Positions 1 through 6,084 of a DNA stretch of 6,198 nucleotides are shown piece after piece. Source of the DNA: JAJZJT01 sp964610905. GTDB taxonomy: Bacteria > Actinomycetota > Acidimicrobiia > Acidimicrobiales > RAAP-2. The notes below the pieces were generated by a model that had not been told where the DNA came from, did no database searches, and was given only the letters and a program-made list of their open reading frames with translations. How positions within the stretch are numbered: the first letter of the stretch is position 1; every line of letters starts with the position of its first letter. Position numbers and translations under genes: made by a program. The stretch is taken from positions 1 to 6,198 of the forward strand of contig CAZSYT010000126.1 of the NCBI GenBank assembly GCA_964610905.1, given 5' to 3'.

Positions 1-856
1 CCGACTCCACCTCGAGCAGCATGTCGGCGCACTTGTGCTTGATGGCCTGGAAGCTCCCGATGGGCCGCCCGAACTGGATGCGCGTCTTGGCGTACTCGAC
101 CGACATGTCGAGGCACCGCTGCGCCCCGCCCACCTGCTCGGCGGCGAGCGCCACGGCGGCGAGGTCGAGGGTCTTCGACAGGACGACCTCGGCCCCGCCG
201 TCGGTGCCGACGAGCCGACCCTCGACGCCCTCGAAGACGAGACGGGCCTGCTTGCGCGTCTGGTCCATGGTGGCGAGCGGGGTACGGCGGAGGCCGGCGG
301 CGTCGCCGTCGACGGCGAAGAGCGACAGGCCCGCCGGCGTCCGTGCCACCACGAGGAGGAGGTTCGCCACGTGGCCGTCGATGACGAAGGACTTGTGGCC
401 GTCCAGCTTCCACGCCCCGCCCGACTGGGCGGCGGCGAGGGCCACGCCGGCGGCGTCCCACCGGCCCGAGTCCTCGGTCAGGGCCAGGGTGGCGATGGTC
501 TCGCCGGAGGCGATCCCCGGCAGCAGGTCCGCCTTGGCCTGCTCGTCGTCCGAGGCGAGCAGCGCGTTCGCCCCGAGCGCCACGGTGGCGAAGAAGGGCG
601 CGCACAGCAGGGACGCGCCCATCTCCTCGAGCACGACGACCAGCTCGACGTAGGAGAACCCGGCGCCGCCGTAGGCCTCGGGGATGGTCAGCGACTGCAG
701 GCCCAGCTGCTCGGCCATCTGGCTCCACACGGCCGGGTCGTACCCCTCGGTGGTCTCCATGAGCCGCCGGACCTCCGTCTCGGGCGACTTGTCCTCCAGG
801 AACCTGCGCACCGACTTGCGCAGCTCGTCCTGCTCCTCGCTGAAGGCGAAATTCAT
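1..856 (-). CDS. Acyl-CoA dehydrogenase, N-terminal 285 residues (runs off left edge)
   Basis: Read on the minus strand from ATG at 856, the frame stays open to the window edge and gives 285 residues starting MNFAFSEEQDELRKSVRRFL. The all-helical N-terminal domain (about 1-120) contains the typical segment LTIPEAYGGAGFSYVE (56-71). A middle beta domain follows (about 121-215), then the start of the C-terminal helical domain with the family hallmark RIQFGRPIGSFQAIKH (259-274). Family members are flavoproteins of about 370-400 residues that oxidise acyl-CoA thioesters to 2-enoyl-CoA and pass electrons to ETF. The C-terminal region that usually carries the catalytic glutamate is outside the window, so activity cannot be judged. 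The usual middle-domain motif LTEPxAGSD appears here as LTEDSGRWD (126-134), which is divergent. GGAG at 862-865 lies six bases before the ATG and supports this start. The substrate is unknown; the gene is divergent from the hydrolase gene at 1018. Confidence 0.93.
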   Translation of the reverse strand, partial: MNFAFSEEQDELRKSVRRFLEDKSPETEVRRLMETTEGYDPAVWSQMAEQLGLQSLTIPEAYGGAGFSYVELVVVLEEMGASLLCAPFFATVALGANALLASDDEQAKADLLPGIASGETIATLALTEDSGRWDAAGVALAAAQSGGAWKLDGHKSFVIDGHVANLLLVVARTPAGLSLFAVDGDAAGLRRTPLATMDQTRKQARLVFEGVEGRLVGTDGGAEVVLSKTLDLAAVALAAEQVGGAQRCLDMSVEYAKTRIQFGRPIGSFQAIKHKCADMLLEVES

Positions 857-867
857 GGTGTCTCCAT

Positions 868-896
868 CCCCCCTGGGGCGGTCCCCGCACGGGGAC
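868..896 (-). promoter_or_regulatory. Alternating C/G tracts in the presumed 5' leader of the acyl-CoA dehydrogenase
   Basis: On the minus strand, just upstream of the GGAG ribosome site, four tracts occur in order: CCCC (894-891), GGGG (886-883), CCCC (878-875) and a run of six G (873-868). The first two lie within a 16-bp dyad at 881-896, GTCCCCG-CA-CGGGGAC with 7-bp arms. Each tract can pair with the one before or after it, so the RNA could switch between hairpins that free or mask the ribosome site. The same dyad could equally be a protein-binding site in DNA. The pairing is read from the sequence; any regulatory role is inference, and G/C runs are common at this GC content. Confidence 0.3.
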
Positions 897-909
897 GTCG
901 GTCTCCCGT

Positions 910-938
910 TGTCTACCAGACCGGCGGACCAGTTGACC
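910..938 (-). promoter_or_regulatory. Possible promoter of the acyl-CoA dehydrogenase gene
   Basis: On the minus strand a -10-like TAGACA lies at 915-910. Seventeen bases upstream of it is GGTCAA (938-933), a weak -35. The predicted transcript start near 903 would give a leader of about 46 bases ending at a good GGAG site. The -10 box lacks the usual final T, so this is a weak candidate. If correct, its -35 hexamer is half of the dyad at 933-948, which would suit a repressor. Confidence 0.2.
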
Positions 939-948
939 AACGGGTCAA
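933..948. promoter_or_regulatory. Perfect inverted repeat TTGACC-N4-GGTCAA, candidate operator
   Basis: TTGACC (933-938) and GGTCAA (943-948) are exact reverse complements separated by AACG. A second small dyad, GTTG-AC-CAAC (932-941), is nested in its left part. The site lies in the divergent region between the acyl-CoA dehydrogenase and the hydrolase, where operators for dimeric regulators such as TetR-type lipid regulators often sit. No regulator gene is visible in the window, so the binding protein cannot be named. Confidence 0.4.
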
Positions 949-950
949 GC

Positions 951-977
951 AGCACGGGCCGGAGCAGGACGGGCCGG
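951..977 (+). repeat. Direct repeat with 15-bp period next to a -10 box
   Basis: AGCACGGGCCGG (951-962) and AGGACGGGCCGG (966-977) match at 11 of 12 bases with starts 15 bp apart. The second copy ends directly before the candidate -10 TAGCCT at 978. The repeats occupy the place where a -35 element would be, and no TTGACA-like hexamer is visible there. This could be an activator site or a chance GC-rich repeat. Confidence 0.4.
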
Positions 978-983
978 TAGCCT
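978..983 (+). promoter_or_regulatory. Candidate -10 box TAGCCT for the hydrolase gene
   Basis: TAGCCT fits the TANNNT pattern and, like the other candidate boxes in this window, is followed by G. Normal spacing puts transcript start near 990, giving a leader of about 28 bases that contains the GGAGGAG ribosome site. No clear -35 hexamer is seen. Confidence 0.4.
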
Positions 984-1007
984 GGGGCTCGACGCCACCG
1001 CGTGACC

Positions 1008-1014
1008 GGAGGAG
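1008..1014 (+). promoter_or_regulatory. Strong ribosome binding site GGAGGAG
   Basis: GGAGGAG ends three bases before the ATG at 1018; its GGAGG core is five bases away. It fixes the hydrolase start and contrasts with sufC and the debranching-type gene, which have no clear site. Confidence 0.75.
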
Positions 1015-1017
1015 CCC

Positions 1018-1641
1018 ATGCCGCAGCCGCCGACCGAGGTCGACTACCGGGACGCCCGGGTCGAGGTCCACCGAGTGGTGGTGGGCCCGATCGACAACAA
1101 CGTCTACGTCGTGCGCTGCCGTGAGACCGGCGAGGCCCTGCTCGTCGACGCGGCCAACGAGCACGACCGGCTGCTCGAGCTGTGCACCGCCCTCGGCGTG
1201 CGCCAGGTCGTCGAGACCCACGGCCACTGGGACCACGTCCAAGCCGTCACCGCCGTGCGCGACGCCGGCTACGGGGTCGCGGTCGCCCGCGCCGACGCGG
1301 CCATGCTCCCCTCCTACGACAGCGTCCTCGAGGACGAGTCGGTGCTGGAGGTCGGTGGGCTGCGCGTCGGGGTCGTCGCCACGCCGGGCCACACGCCCGG
1401 CTCGGTGTGCTTCGCCGTCGAGGGCACCCCGCTGCTGTTCACCGGGGACACCCTCTTCCCCGGTGGCCCTGGCAACACGAGCTTCGAGCACTCGGACTTC
1501 GCGACGATCATCGACTCCATCGAGCACCGGCTCTTCGCCTCCTTCGCCCCCGACACCCTGGTGCTGCCCGGGCACGGGGCGGGGACCACGATCGGTGCCG
1601 AGTCCCCCCACCTCGCCGAGTGGGTGGAGCGGAGGTGGTGA
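1018..1641 (+). CDS. Metallo-beta-lactamase-fold hydrolase, glyoxalase II-like
   Basis: The 207-residue product carries the complete metal-binding set of the metallo-beta-lactamase fold. HGHWDH (68-73) supplies H68, H70, D72 and H73. H125 lies in ATPGHTPGS (121-129), D144 in FTGDTLFPGG (141-150) and H186 in LPGHG (183-187). This arrangement and the length fit the glyoxalase II-like branch, which hydrolyses thioesters or related substrates with a two-metal centre, but it does not fix the substrate. Other members act on persulfides, lactones or phosphoesters. There is no signal peptide or membrane segment, so a cytoplasmic enzyme is expected. The start is set by ATG at 1018 with GGAGGAG upstream. 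It is divergent from an acyl-CoA dehydrogenase, so a thioester-related role is possible but is only inference from position. Confidence 0.92.
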   Translation: MPQPPTEVDYRDARVEVHRVVVGPIDNNVYVVRCRETGEALLVDAANEHDRLLELCTALGVRQVVETHGHWDHVQAVTAVRDAGYGVAVARADAAMLPSYDSVLEDESVLEVGGLRVGVVATPGHTPGSVCFAVEGTPLLFTGDTLFPGGPGNTSFEHSDFATIIDSIEHRLFASFAPDTLVLPGHGAGTTIGAESPHLAEWVERRW

Positions 1642-1657
1642 GGCCCCCAGCCTCGCC
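1637..1657. terminator. Small hairpin between convergent genes, possible bidirectional terminator
   Basis: GGTGAGGC (1637-1644) and GCCTCGCC (1650-1657) pair as an 8-bp stem with one G-T wobble around the loop CCCCA. The hairpin begins in the last codons of the hydrolase and fills most of the 25-bp gap before the stop of the convergent gene. There is no T run on either side, so intrinsic termination would be of a non-classical type. Its position at a convergent junction is the main support. Confidence 0.35.
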
Positions 1658-1666
1658 TGGTCCCCC

Positions 1667-3895
1667 TCACACCGAGGTGCCCGGTCGGCGGGGCGCCCGG
1701 ATCAGGTCGATGTCGGCCGGCAGGCCCGCGACGGAGACGCCGCCGGCGATGCCCTCGCCGGCCTCGATGGTGACCCGGGCTCCGGCGATCGGCACCCCCT
1801 CGACCTTCAGGTAGCCGATGCCTTCGGGCAGGCGCGGGCGGAGCCACGCCTTCCCGTAGGGGACCCAGGGGTCGAGCCGGAGGATGGTGCGCAGGCACAG
1901 GAGCGGGGAGGCGGCCGCCCAGGCCTGGGGAGAGCACGACGTCGGGTAGCCGACCGGCACGGCGAGCTCGCTGCGGTCGAGGCCGCTGAAGAGCTCGGGC
2001 AGGCGGCCGCCCTGGGCCTGGGCGGCGTCGAGGAGCCCGGCGATCAGCCGCAGGGCGTCGTCCTCGAACCCGTAGCGGGCCAGTCCGGCGGCGACGATCG
2101 CCGTGTCGTGGGGCCACACCGAGCCGCAGTGGTAGCTGATCGGGTTGTAGGCGGGGTTCAGCGCCGAGAGCGTCCGGACGCCCCATCCGGTGAACATGGC
2201 CGGCGATCGGAGGGCCTCGGCCACCCGGTCCGCCTTGTCCTCGTCGACGATGCCCGTCCACAGGCAGTGGCCGACGTTCGAGGTGAGCGAGTCGATCGGC
2301 CGCTTGTCGGCATCGAGGCCGACCGCGAAGTACCCGCGGTCCTCCAACCAGAAGTCGCGGTTGAACGCCGCCTTCAGCTGGGCCGCCTTCGCCCGGAAGC
2401 GCTCGTAGGTCCGCTCGTCGCCGGCCTCGTGGGCGAAGTGGGCCCGGGCCAGGTAGGCGCCGTACGTGTAGGCCTGCACCTCGCAGAGGGCGATGGGCGC
2501 CTCGGCCACCCTGCCGTCCCCGTAACGGATGCCGTCCCAGCTGTCCTTCCACCCTTGGTTGGCGAGCCCCCGGTCGGTTGCCCGGTGGTACTCGACGTAG
2601 CCGTCCCCGTCCGCGTCGCCGAACTGCTCGATCCACTCGATCGCCCGCTCGGCGTGGGGGAGCAGCTCGTCGACCAGCTCTCGTGCCACTCCCCAGCGGC
2701 GCAGCTCCCCGAGGAGCATCACGAAGAGCGGGGTGGCGTCGGCCGTGCCGTAGTAGATGCTGCCGCCGCCGAGCGACAGCGAGGCCGCCTCGCCGAAGCG
2801 CATCTCGTGGAGGATCCGCCCCGGCTCCTCGTCGCGGCGCGGGTCGACGTCCTCGCCCTGGAACCGGGCGAGGGTCTGGAGGACGCCGAGGGCGAGGTCG
2901 GGGTCGACGAGGAGCGCCATCCAGGCGGTGAGCAGCGAGTCACGACCGAAGACGGTCATGAACCACGGTGCGCCGGCCGCCACCACGACCCGCTCGGGGT
3001 AGTCGGGGTCGAAGATGCGCAGCGCGCCGAGGTCCTCGGCGCTGCGCGACACGACGGCCTTCAGCCCCGGATGGTCGGTCTCGACCGCCGGCACCTGGCG
3101 GCGCCATCGGGCCAGGCGCTCGGCCGGTGCCGCCCGCTCGACGGGCTGCCCGCACCGGTAGCGGGGGTCGATCGCCGTGCCCTCGATCACCGGGGCGACC
3201 TCGACGCACGTCGACCACGTCCCCCGGGCGGGGACGATGGCCTCGAAGGTGGCCAGGTCCTCGACGAGGGTCACCGGCCCGGTGAAGCGGAGCTCGACGC
3301 CCCGGCTCACCCCGCCCCGGCGGTAGCTGTAGGTGAGCCGGTCGGCCCCGGCCCCGGCGGCCGGGCGGGCGGGGCGCGACGCCCCGGGTGGAGCGCCTGC
3401 CGACGGTCCGCTCGGATTGTGCACCCTCGCCGACGTCTCGCCGGTGGCCGGCTGGGCGCCCACCCGGCCCTCCTTCACGGCGAAGAGGTCGGCGAAGTCG
3501 GCGGCCGCGAAGATCTCGAGGCGGAAGAAGGTGGGCTCGTCCCCGAAGTTGCGAATCGTCACGTCCTCGCGCATCCCCCGGCCCACGTAGCGCGACCGGA
3601 ACACCATGAGGGTCGAGTCCGCCCGGCCCGGGGGCGGCGGGCAGCGGGACACGAAGGTCGAGGAGAACGGGTCGTCGCTCACGGCGGCGAGCGGTTCGGC
3701 CCGCACGCCGTCGACCAGCACCTCGAGGCGGGAGAGCACCCGCATGTCGCGGAAGAAGAGCCCCTGCGCGGCGCCCGCGGTGATGTCCCCCGCGCCGTCG
3801 CTGATGGCGAAGGTCGACTCGTCGACGAGGGTGACCGTGCCGGCGACGCCGGCGACCTGTGCCACCGGCCCGGCGAAATTCCACGGGTCGGACAT
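1667..3895 (-). CDS. Glycogen debranching enzyme-like protein (amylo-alpha-1,6-glucosidase type)
   Basis: The 742-residue product starts MSDPWNFAGPVAQVAG. Its N-terminal half (about 1-265) resembles the beta-rich N-terminal domain of bacterial debranching-type proteins, with SDGAGDITAGAAQGLFFRDMR at 32-52. The second half (about 280-680) looks like an (alpha/alpha)6-barrel glycosidase: VFGRDSLLTAW (315-325), GTADATPLFV (383-392), NQGWKDSWDG (446-455), YHCGSVWPHDTA (588-599) and YPTSCSPQAWAAA (650-662). D451 and D454 in the conserved GWKDSWD segment are candidate acidic residues, but I cannot assign the catalytic pair. Such proteins are usually annotated as acting on alpha-1,6 branches of glycogen; related barrels act on other glucosides, so the substrate is open. 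Residues 146-185 form a Pro/Ala/Gly-rich insert. No signal peptide is seen. ATG at 3895 has only a weak GGTGAG upstream and a -10 box that would place transcript start on the A of the ATG. It converges on the hydrolase gene. Confidence 0.88.
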   Translation of the reverse strand: MSDPWNFAGPVAQVAGVAGTVTLVDESTFAISDGAGDITAGAAQGLFFRDMRVLSRLEVLVDGVRAEPLAAVSDDPFSSTFVSRCPPPPGRADSTLMVFRSRYVGRGMREDVTIRNFGDEPTFFRLEIFAAADFADLFAVKEGRVGAQPATGETSARVHNPSGPSAGAPPGASRPARPAAGAGADRLTYSYRRGGVSRGVELRFTGPVTLVEDLATFEAIVPARGTWSTCVEVAPVIEGTAIDPRYRCGQPVERAAPAERLARWRRQVPAVETDHPGLKAVVSRSAEDLGALRIFDPDYPERVVVAAGAPWFMTVFGRDSLLTAWMALLVDPDLALGVLQTLARFQGEDVDPRRDEEPGRILHEMRFGEAASLSLGGGSIYYGTADATPLFVMLLGELRRWGVARELVDELLPHAERAIEWIEQFGDADGDGYVEYHRATDRGLANQGWKDSWDGIRYGDGRVAEAPIALCEVQAYTYGAYLARAHFAHEAGDERTYERFRAKAAQLKAAFNRDFWLEDRGYFAVGLDADKRPIDSLTSNVGHCLWTGIVDEDKADRVAEALRSPAMFTGWGVRTLSALNPAYNPISYHCGSVWPHDTAIVAAGLARYGFEDDALRLIAGLLDAAQAQGGRLPELFSGLDRSELAVPVGYPTSCSPQAWAAASPLLCLRTILRLDPWVPYGKAWLRPRLPEGIGYLKVEGVPIAGARVTIEAGEGIAGGVSVAGLPADIDLIRAPRRPGTSV

Positions 3896-3901
3896 CGGCT
3901 C

Positions 3902-3932
3902 ACCGTACCGGCGGGCGGTCGGCCGGCGTCAA
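3902..3932 (-). promoter_or_regulatory. Candidate promoter of the debranching-type gene, possibly leaderless
   Basis: On the minus strand TTGACG (3932-3927) and TACGGT (3907-3902) are separated by 19 bases, slightly long. The last base of the -10 box is seven positions before the A of the ATG at 3895, so transcription should begin at the start codon itself. A weak GGTGAG (3904-3899) overlaps this box and would not be in a leaderless mRNA. Confidence 0.45.
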
Positions 3933-3971
3933 ACGGCGGCCTCGGGGCACGGACCGATTCCACCTACGCGG

Positions 3972-4001
3972 ATAGGAGAAATAGTACCGACGGGCTACAC
4001 T
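3972..4001 (+). promoter_or_regulatory. sufC promoter, predicted to give a leaderless mRNA
   Basis: The -10 box TACACT (3996-4001) ends seven positions before the GTG at 4008, so +1 falls on the G of the start codon. There is no Shine-Dalgarno between the box and the GTG. No TTGACA-like -35 is present. In its place is a locally AT-rich stretch with ATAG repeated at 3972-3975 and 3981-3984, nine bases apart, which stands out in this GC-rich DNA and could be a regulator site. Suf genes are often controlled by iron-sulfur sensing regulators, but no known operator consensus is recognised here. Confidence 0.5.
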
Positions 4002-4007
4002 GCCGAT

Positions 4008-4763
4008 GTGGCCGACGAGCACGCTCCCCTTCTCTCCGTCGAGGACCTCCACGTCTCCGTGGAGGGGACGCCCATCCTCGTCGGTGTGGACCTCGAGGTC
4101 CACACCGGCAACGTGCACGCCCTGATGGGGCCCAACGGCTCGGGGAAGTCGACGCTGGCCAAGGTCCTGCTCGGGGATCCCGCCTACGAGGTCACTTCGG
4201 GCGCCGTCCGCCTGCACGGCGAGGACGTGACCGGGTGGCCGCCCGACGTGCGGGGCAAGGCCGGCATGTTCCTCGCCTTCCAGGAGCCCGAGGCGATCGA
4301 CGGTGTGCCGGTCATCCAATTCCTCCGCCAGGCCCTCTCCGCCCGCCGCGGGACCGACCTCTCCGCCCTCGAGGTCCGCCTGTCCATGATGGAGTGGATG
4401 GAGAAGCTCGGCATGGACCCCGCCTTCGGCGACCGCCACCTCAACCAGGGCTTCTCCGGCGGCGAGAAGAATCGGAACGAGGTCCTCCAGCTGGCGATGC
4501 TCGAGCCGGAGGTGGCCGTGCTCGACGAGACCGACTCCGGCCTCGACGTCGACGCCCTCCAGACCGTCGCCCGGGGCGTGGCCGCCGTGCGCACCGAGCG
4601 GCCCGAGCTCGGGGTGCTGGTGATCAGCCACTACCAGCGGATGCTCGACGAGCTCCATGCCGACCGCGTCCACCTGATGGTCGGGGGCCGCATCGTGGCC
4701 GAGGGCGGCCCCGAGCTGGCGAAGGCGCTCGAGCACGATGGCTACGAGGCGTGGCGGTCGTGA
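4008..4763 (+). CDS. sufC: SufC, iron-sulfur cluster assembly ATPase
   Basis: SufC is the cytosolic ABC-type ATPase that binds SufB and SufD and drives conformational change during iron-sulfur cluster assembly. The 251-residue product has Walker A GPNGSGKST (41-49), a Q-loop with Q92, the SufC-type signature GFSGGEKNRNE (148-158), Walker B and following segment VAVLDETDSGLDVDAL (169-184) with E174, and the switch histidine H208 in ISHYQR. The DSGLD and SHYQR segments distinguish SufC from importer ATPases. The segment after the Q-loop reads FQEPEAIDGV, whereas the familiar form is close to FQYPVEIPGV. The frame is open far upstream, but GTG at 4008 is chosen because family homology begins there and the -10 box is placed one promoter length before it. 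The stop overlaps sufS by four bases. sufB and sufD are not upstream; the neighbour is a divergent debranching-type gene. Confidence 0.95.
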   Translation: MADEHAPLLSVEDLHVSVEGTPILVGVDLEVHTGNVHALMGPNGSGKSTLAKVLLGDPAYEVTSGAVRLHGEDVTGWPPDVRGKAGMFLAFQEPEAIDGVPVIQFLRQALSARRGTDLSALEVRLSMMEWMEKLGMDPAFGDRHLNQGFSGGEKNRNEVLQLAMLEPEVAVLDETDSGLDVDALQTVARGVAAVRTERPELGVLVISHYQRMLDELHADRVHLMVGGRIVAEGGPELAKALEHDGYEAWRS

Positions 4764-6061
4764 GCACGCCGGCTGGCACGCACGAGGACCTCGGCACACG
4801 CCGTGGGGCACCCTCCGCACCCGGCCCGAAGGGCCTCGACGTGCGCTCGCTGCGGGCGGACTTCCCCCTGCTGGGCCGGACGGAGCAGGGCCGCCCCCTC
4901 GTCTACCTCGACTCGGCCGCCTCGTCCCAGCGGCCGCGCCAGGTGCTCGACGCCATGCGCGCCTACGAGGAGACCACCTACGCCAACGTCCACCGGGGCG
5001 TCTACGCCCTGGCCGAGGAGGCGACGAGGCGCTTCGAGGCGGCGCGGGCCAACGTCGGCCGGTTCATCGGCGCGCCCGAGCCCGACCGCGAGGTCGTCTT
5101 CGCCAAGAACGCCACCGAGGCGATCAACCTCGTGGCCCACACCTGGGGACGAGCCAACCTCCGCGCCGGCGACGTCGTGCTCCTCACCGAGATGGAGCAC
5201 CACGCCAACGTCGTGCCCTGGCAGATCCTCGCGGCCGAGCGGGACGTCACCGTCCGCTGGATCCCCGTCGACGACGACGGGCTGCTCGTCCTCGACGACC
5301 TCGACCAGCTGCTGGACGGGGTCAAGCTGGTCGGGGTGACCTGCATCTCGAACGTCCTCGGCACCCTCAACCCGGTCGCCGAGCTCGCCGAGGCGGCCCA
5401 CCGGGCCGGGGCCGTGGTGGTGGCCGACGGCGCCCAGTCGGTGCCGCACCTCGCCACGGACGTGGTCGCCCTCGGGTGCGACTTCCTCGCCTTCAGCGCC
5501 CACAAGATGCTCGGACCGACCGGCATCGGCGTGCTGTGGGGACGGGCCGAGCTGCTCGAGACGCTGCCCCCGTTCCTCGGCGGCGGCGAGATGATCCTCG
5601 ACGTGCGCAAGGACGGGTTCACCCCCAACGAGATCCCGTGGCGGTTCGAGGCCGGCACCCCGCCGATCACCGAGGCGATCGGGCTCGACGCGGCCGTCGA
5701 CTACCTCCGGGCGGTCGGCATGGAGGCCGTGCGCCACCACGAGGTCGACCTGACCGCCTACGCCCTCGACACCCTGCGGTCGCGCTTCGGTGACGCGCTC
5801 CGCATCTACGGGCCGCCCGAGGCCACCCGGAGGGGCGGGGTCGTCTCCTTCGACCTCGCCGACGTCCACCCCCACGACGTCTCCCAGGTCCTCGACCAGT
5901 ACGGCGTGTGCGTGCGGGCGGGCCACCACTGCGCCAAGCCGCTGATGCGCCGGCTCGGCGTCGCCGCCACGGCCCGTGCGTCCTTCGCCCTCTACAACGA
6001 CCGCGCCGACGTCGACGCCCTGGCGGACGCCCTCGACGAGGCCCGGGCGTTCTTCGCGTGA
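4760..6061 (+). CDS. sufS: SufS, group II cysteine desulfurase
   Basis: SufS is a PLP enzyme that converts cysteine to alanine and holds the sulfur as a persulfide on its active-site cysteine for transfer to SufU. Visible hallmarks in the 433-residue product are LVYLDSAASSQRP (47-59), MEHHANVVPW (145-154) with the cofactor-stacking histidine, VADGAQS (221-227) with D223 and Q226, SAHKMLGPTG (246-255) with the PLP lysine K249, and RAGHHCAKPLM (386-396) with the catalytic cysteine C391. ARASFALYN (405-413) closes the active site. GTG at 4760 overlaps the sufC stop as GTGA, and GAGG (4746-4749) lies ten bases before it. This start adds about 27 residues rich in Gly, Pro and charged residues before the conserved LRADFPLL. 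An alternative GTG at 4841 with GAAGGG seven bases before it would give 406 residues, the usual SufS length. No frameshift is seen. Confidence 0.96.
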   Translation: MSTPAGTHEDLGTRRGAPSAPGPKGLDVRSLRADFPLLGRTEQGRPLVYLDSAASSQRPRQVLDAMRAYEETTYANVHRGVYALAEEATRRFEAARANVGRFIGAPEPDREVVFAKNATEAINLVAHTWGRANLRAGDVVLLTEMEHHANVVPWQILAAERDVTVRWIPVDDDGLLVLDDLDQLLDGVKLVGVTCISNVLGTLNPVAELAEAAHRAGAVVVADGAQSVPHLATDVVALGCDFLAFSAHKMLGPTGIGVLWGRAELLETLPPFLGGGEMILDVRKDGFTPNEIPWRFEAGTPPITEAIGLDAAVDYLRAVGMEAVRHHEVDLTAYALDTLRSRFGDALRIYGPPEATRRGGVVSFDLADVHPHDVSQVLDQYGVCVRAGHHCAKPLMRRLGVAATARASFALYNDRADVDALADALDEARAFFA

Positions 6062-6072
6062 GCGCCGCCGGT

Positions 6073-6078
6073 TACCCT
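6073..6078 (+). promoter_or_regulatory. Candidate -10 box TACCCT upstream of sufU
   Basis: TACCCT lies in the 73-bp gap between sufS and sufU and is followed by G, as in the other candidate -10 boxes here. Seven positions after its last base is a GTG at 6085, so a transcript would begin on that GTG. No good -35 is visible (TTCTTC at 6050-6055 is the hexamer 17 bases upstream). It would give sufU expression separate from sufC-sufS. Confidence 0.4.
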
Positions 6079-6084
6079 GGGCGG

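Noticed and set aside
1645..1666. Classical intrinsic terminator after the hydrolase gene
   Set aside because: A hairpin is present but no T run follows on either strand, so only a low-confidence terminator is listed.
1314..2636. A 440-codon minus-strand frame overlapping the hydrolase and debranching-type genes
   Set aside because: It is an out-of-frame shadow of the debranching-type gene with Arg/Gly/Pro-rich sequence and no recognisable motif.
3972..3987. Possible IscR- or SufR-type operator before sufC
   Set aside because: Only a short ATAG direct repeat and AT-richness are present. No clear dyad matches a known consensus, so I do not call an operator.
3606..4007. Upstream ATG extending sufC by about 134 residues
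   Set aside because: The extra part lies opposite the start of the debranching-type gene and has no SufC homology. The predicted transcript would begin at 4008.
35..6061. A plus-strand frame open for 2008 codons across almost the whole window
   Set aside because: Only its last 433 codons are real (sufS). The rest lies antisense or out of frame to genes with clear homology, and its translation is Arg/Pro/Gly/Ala-rich without domains. Stop codons are rare at this GC content.
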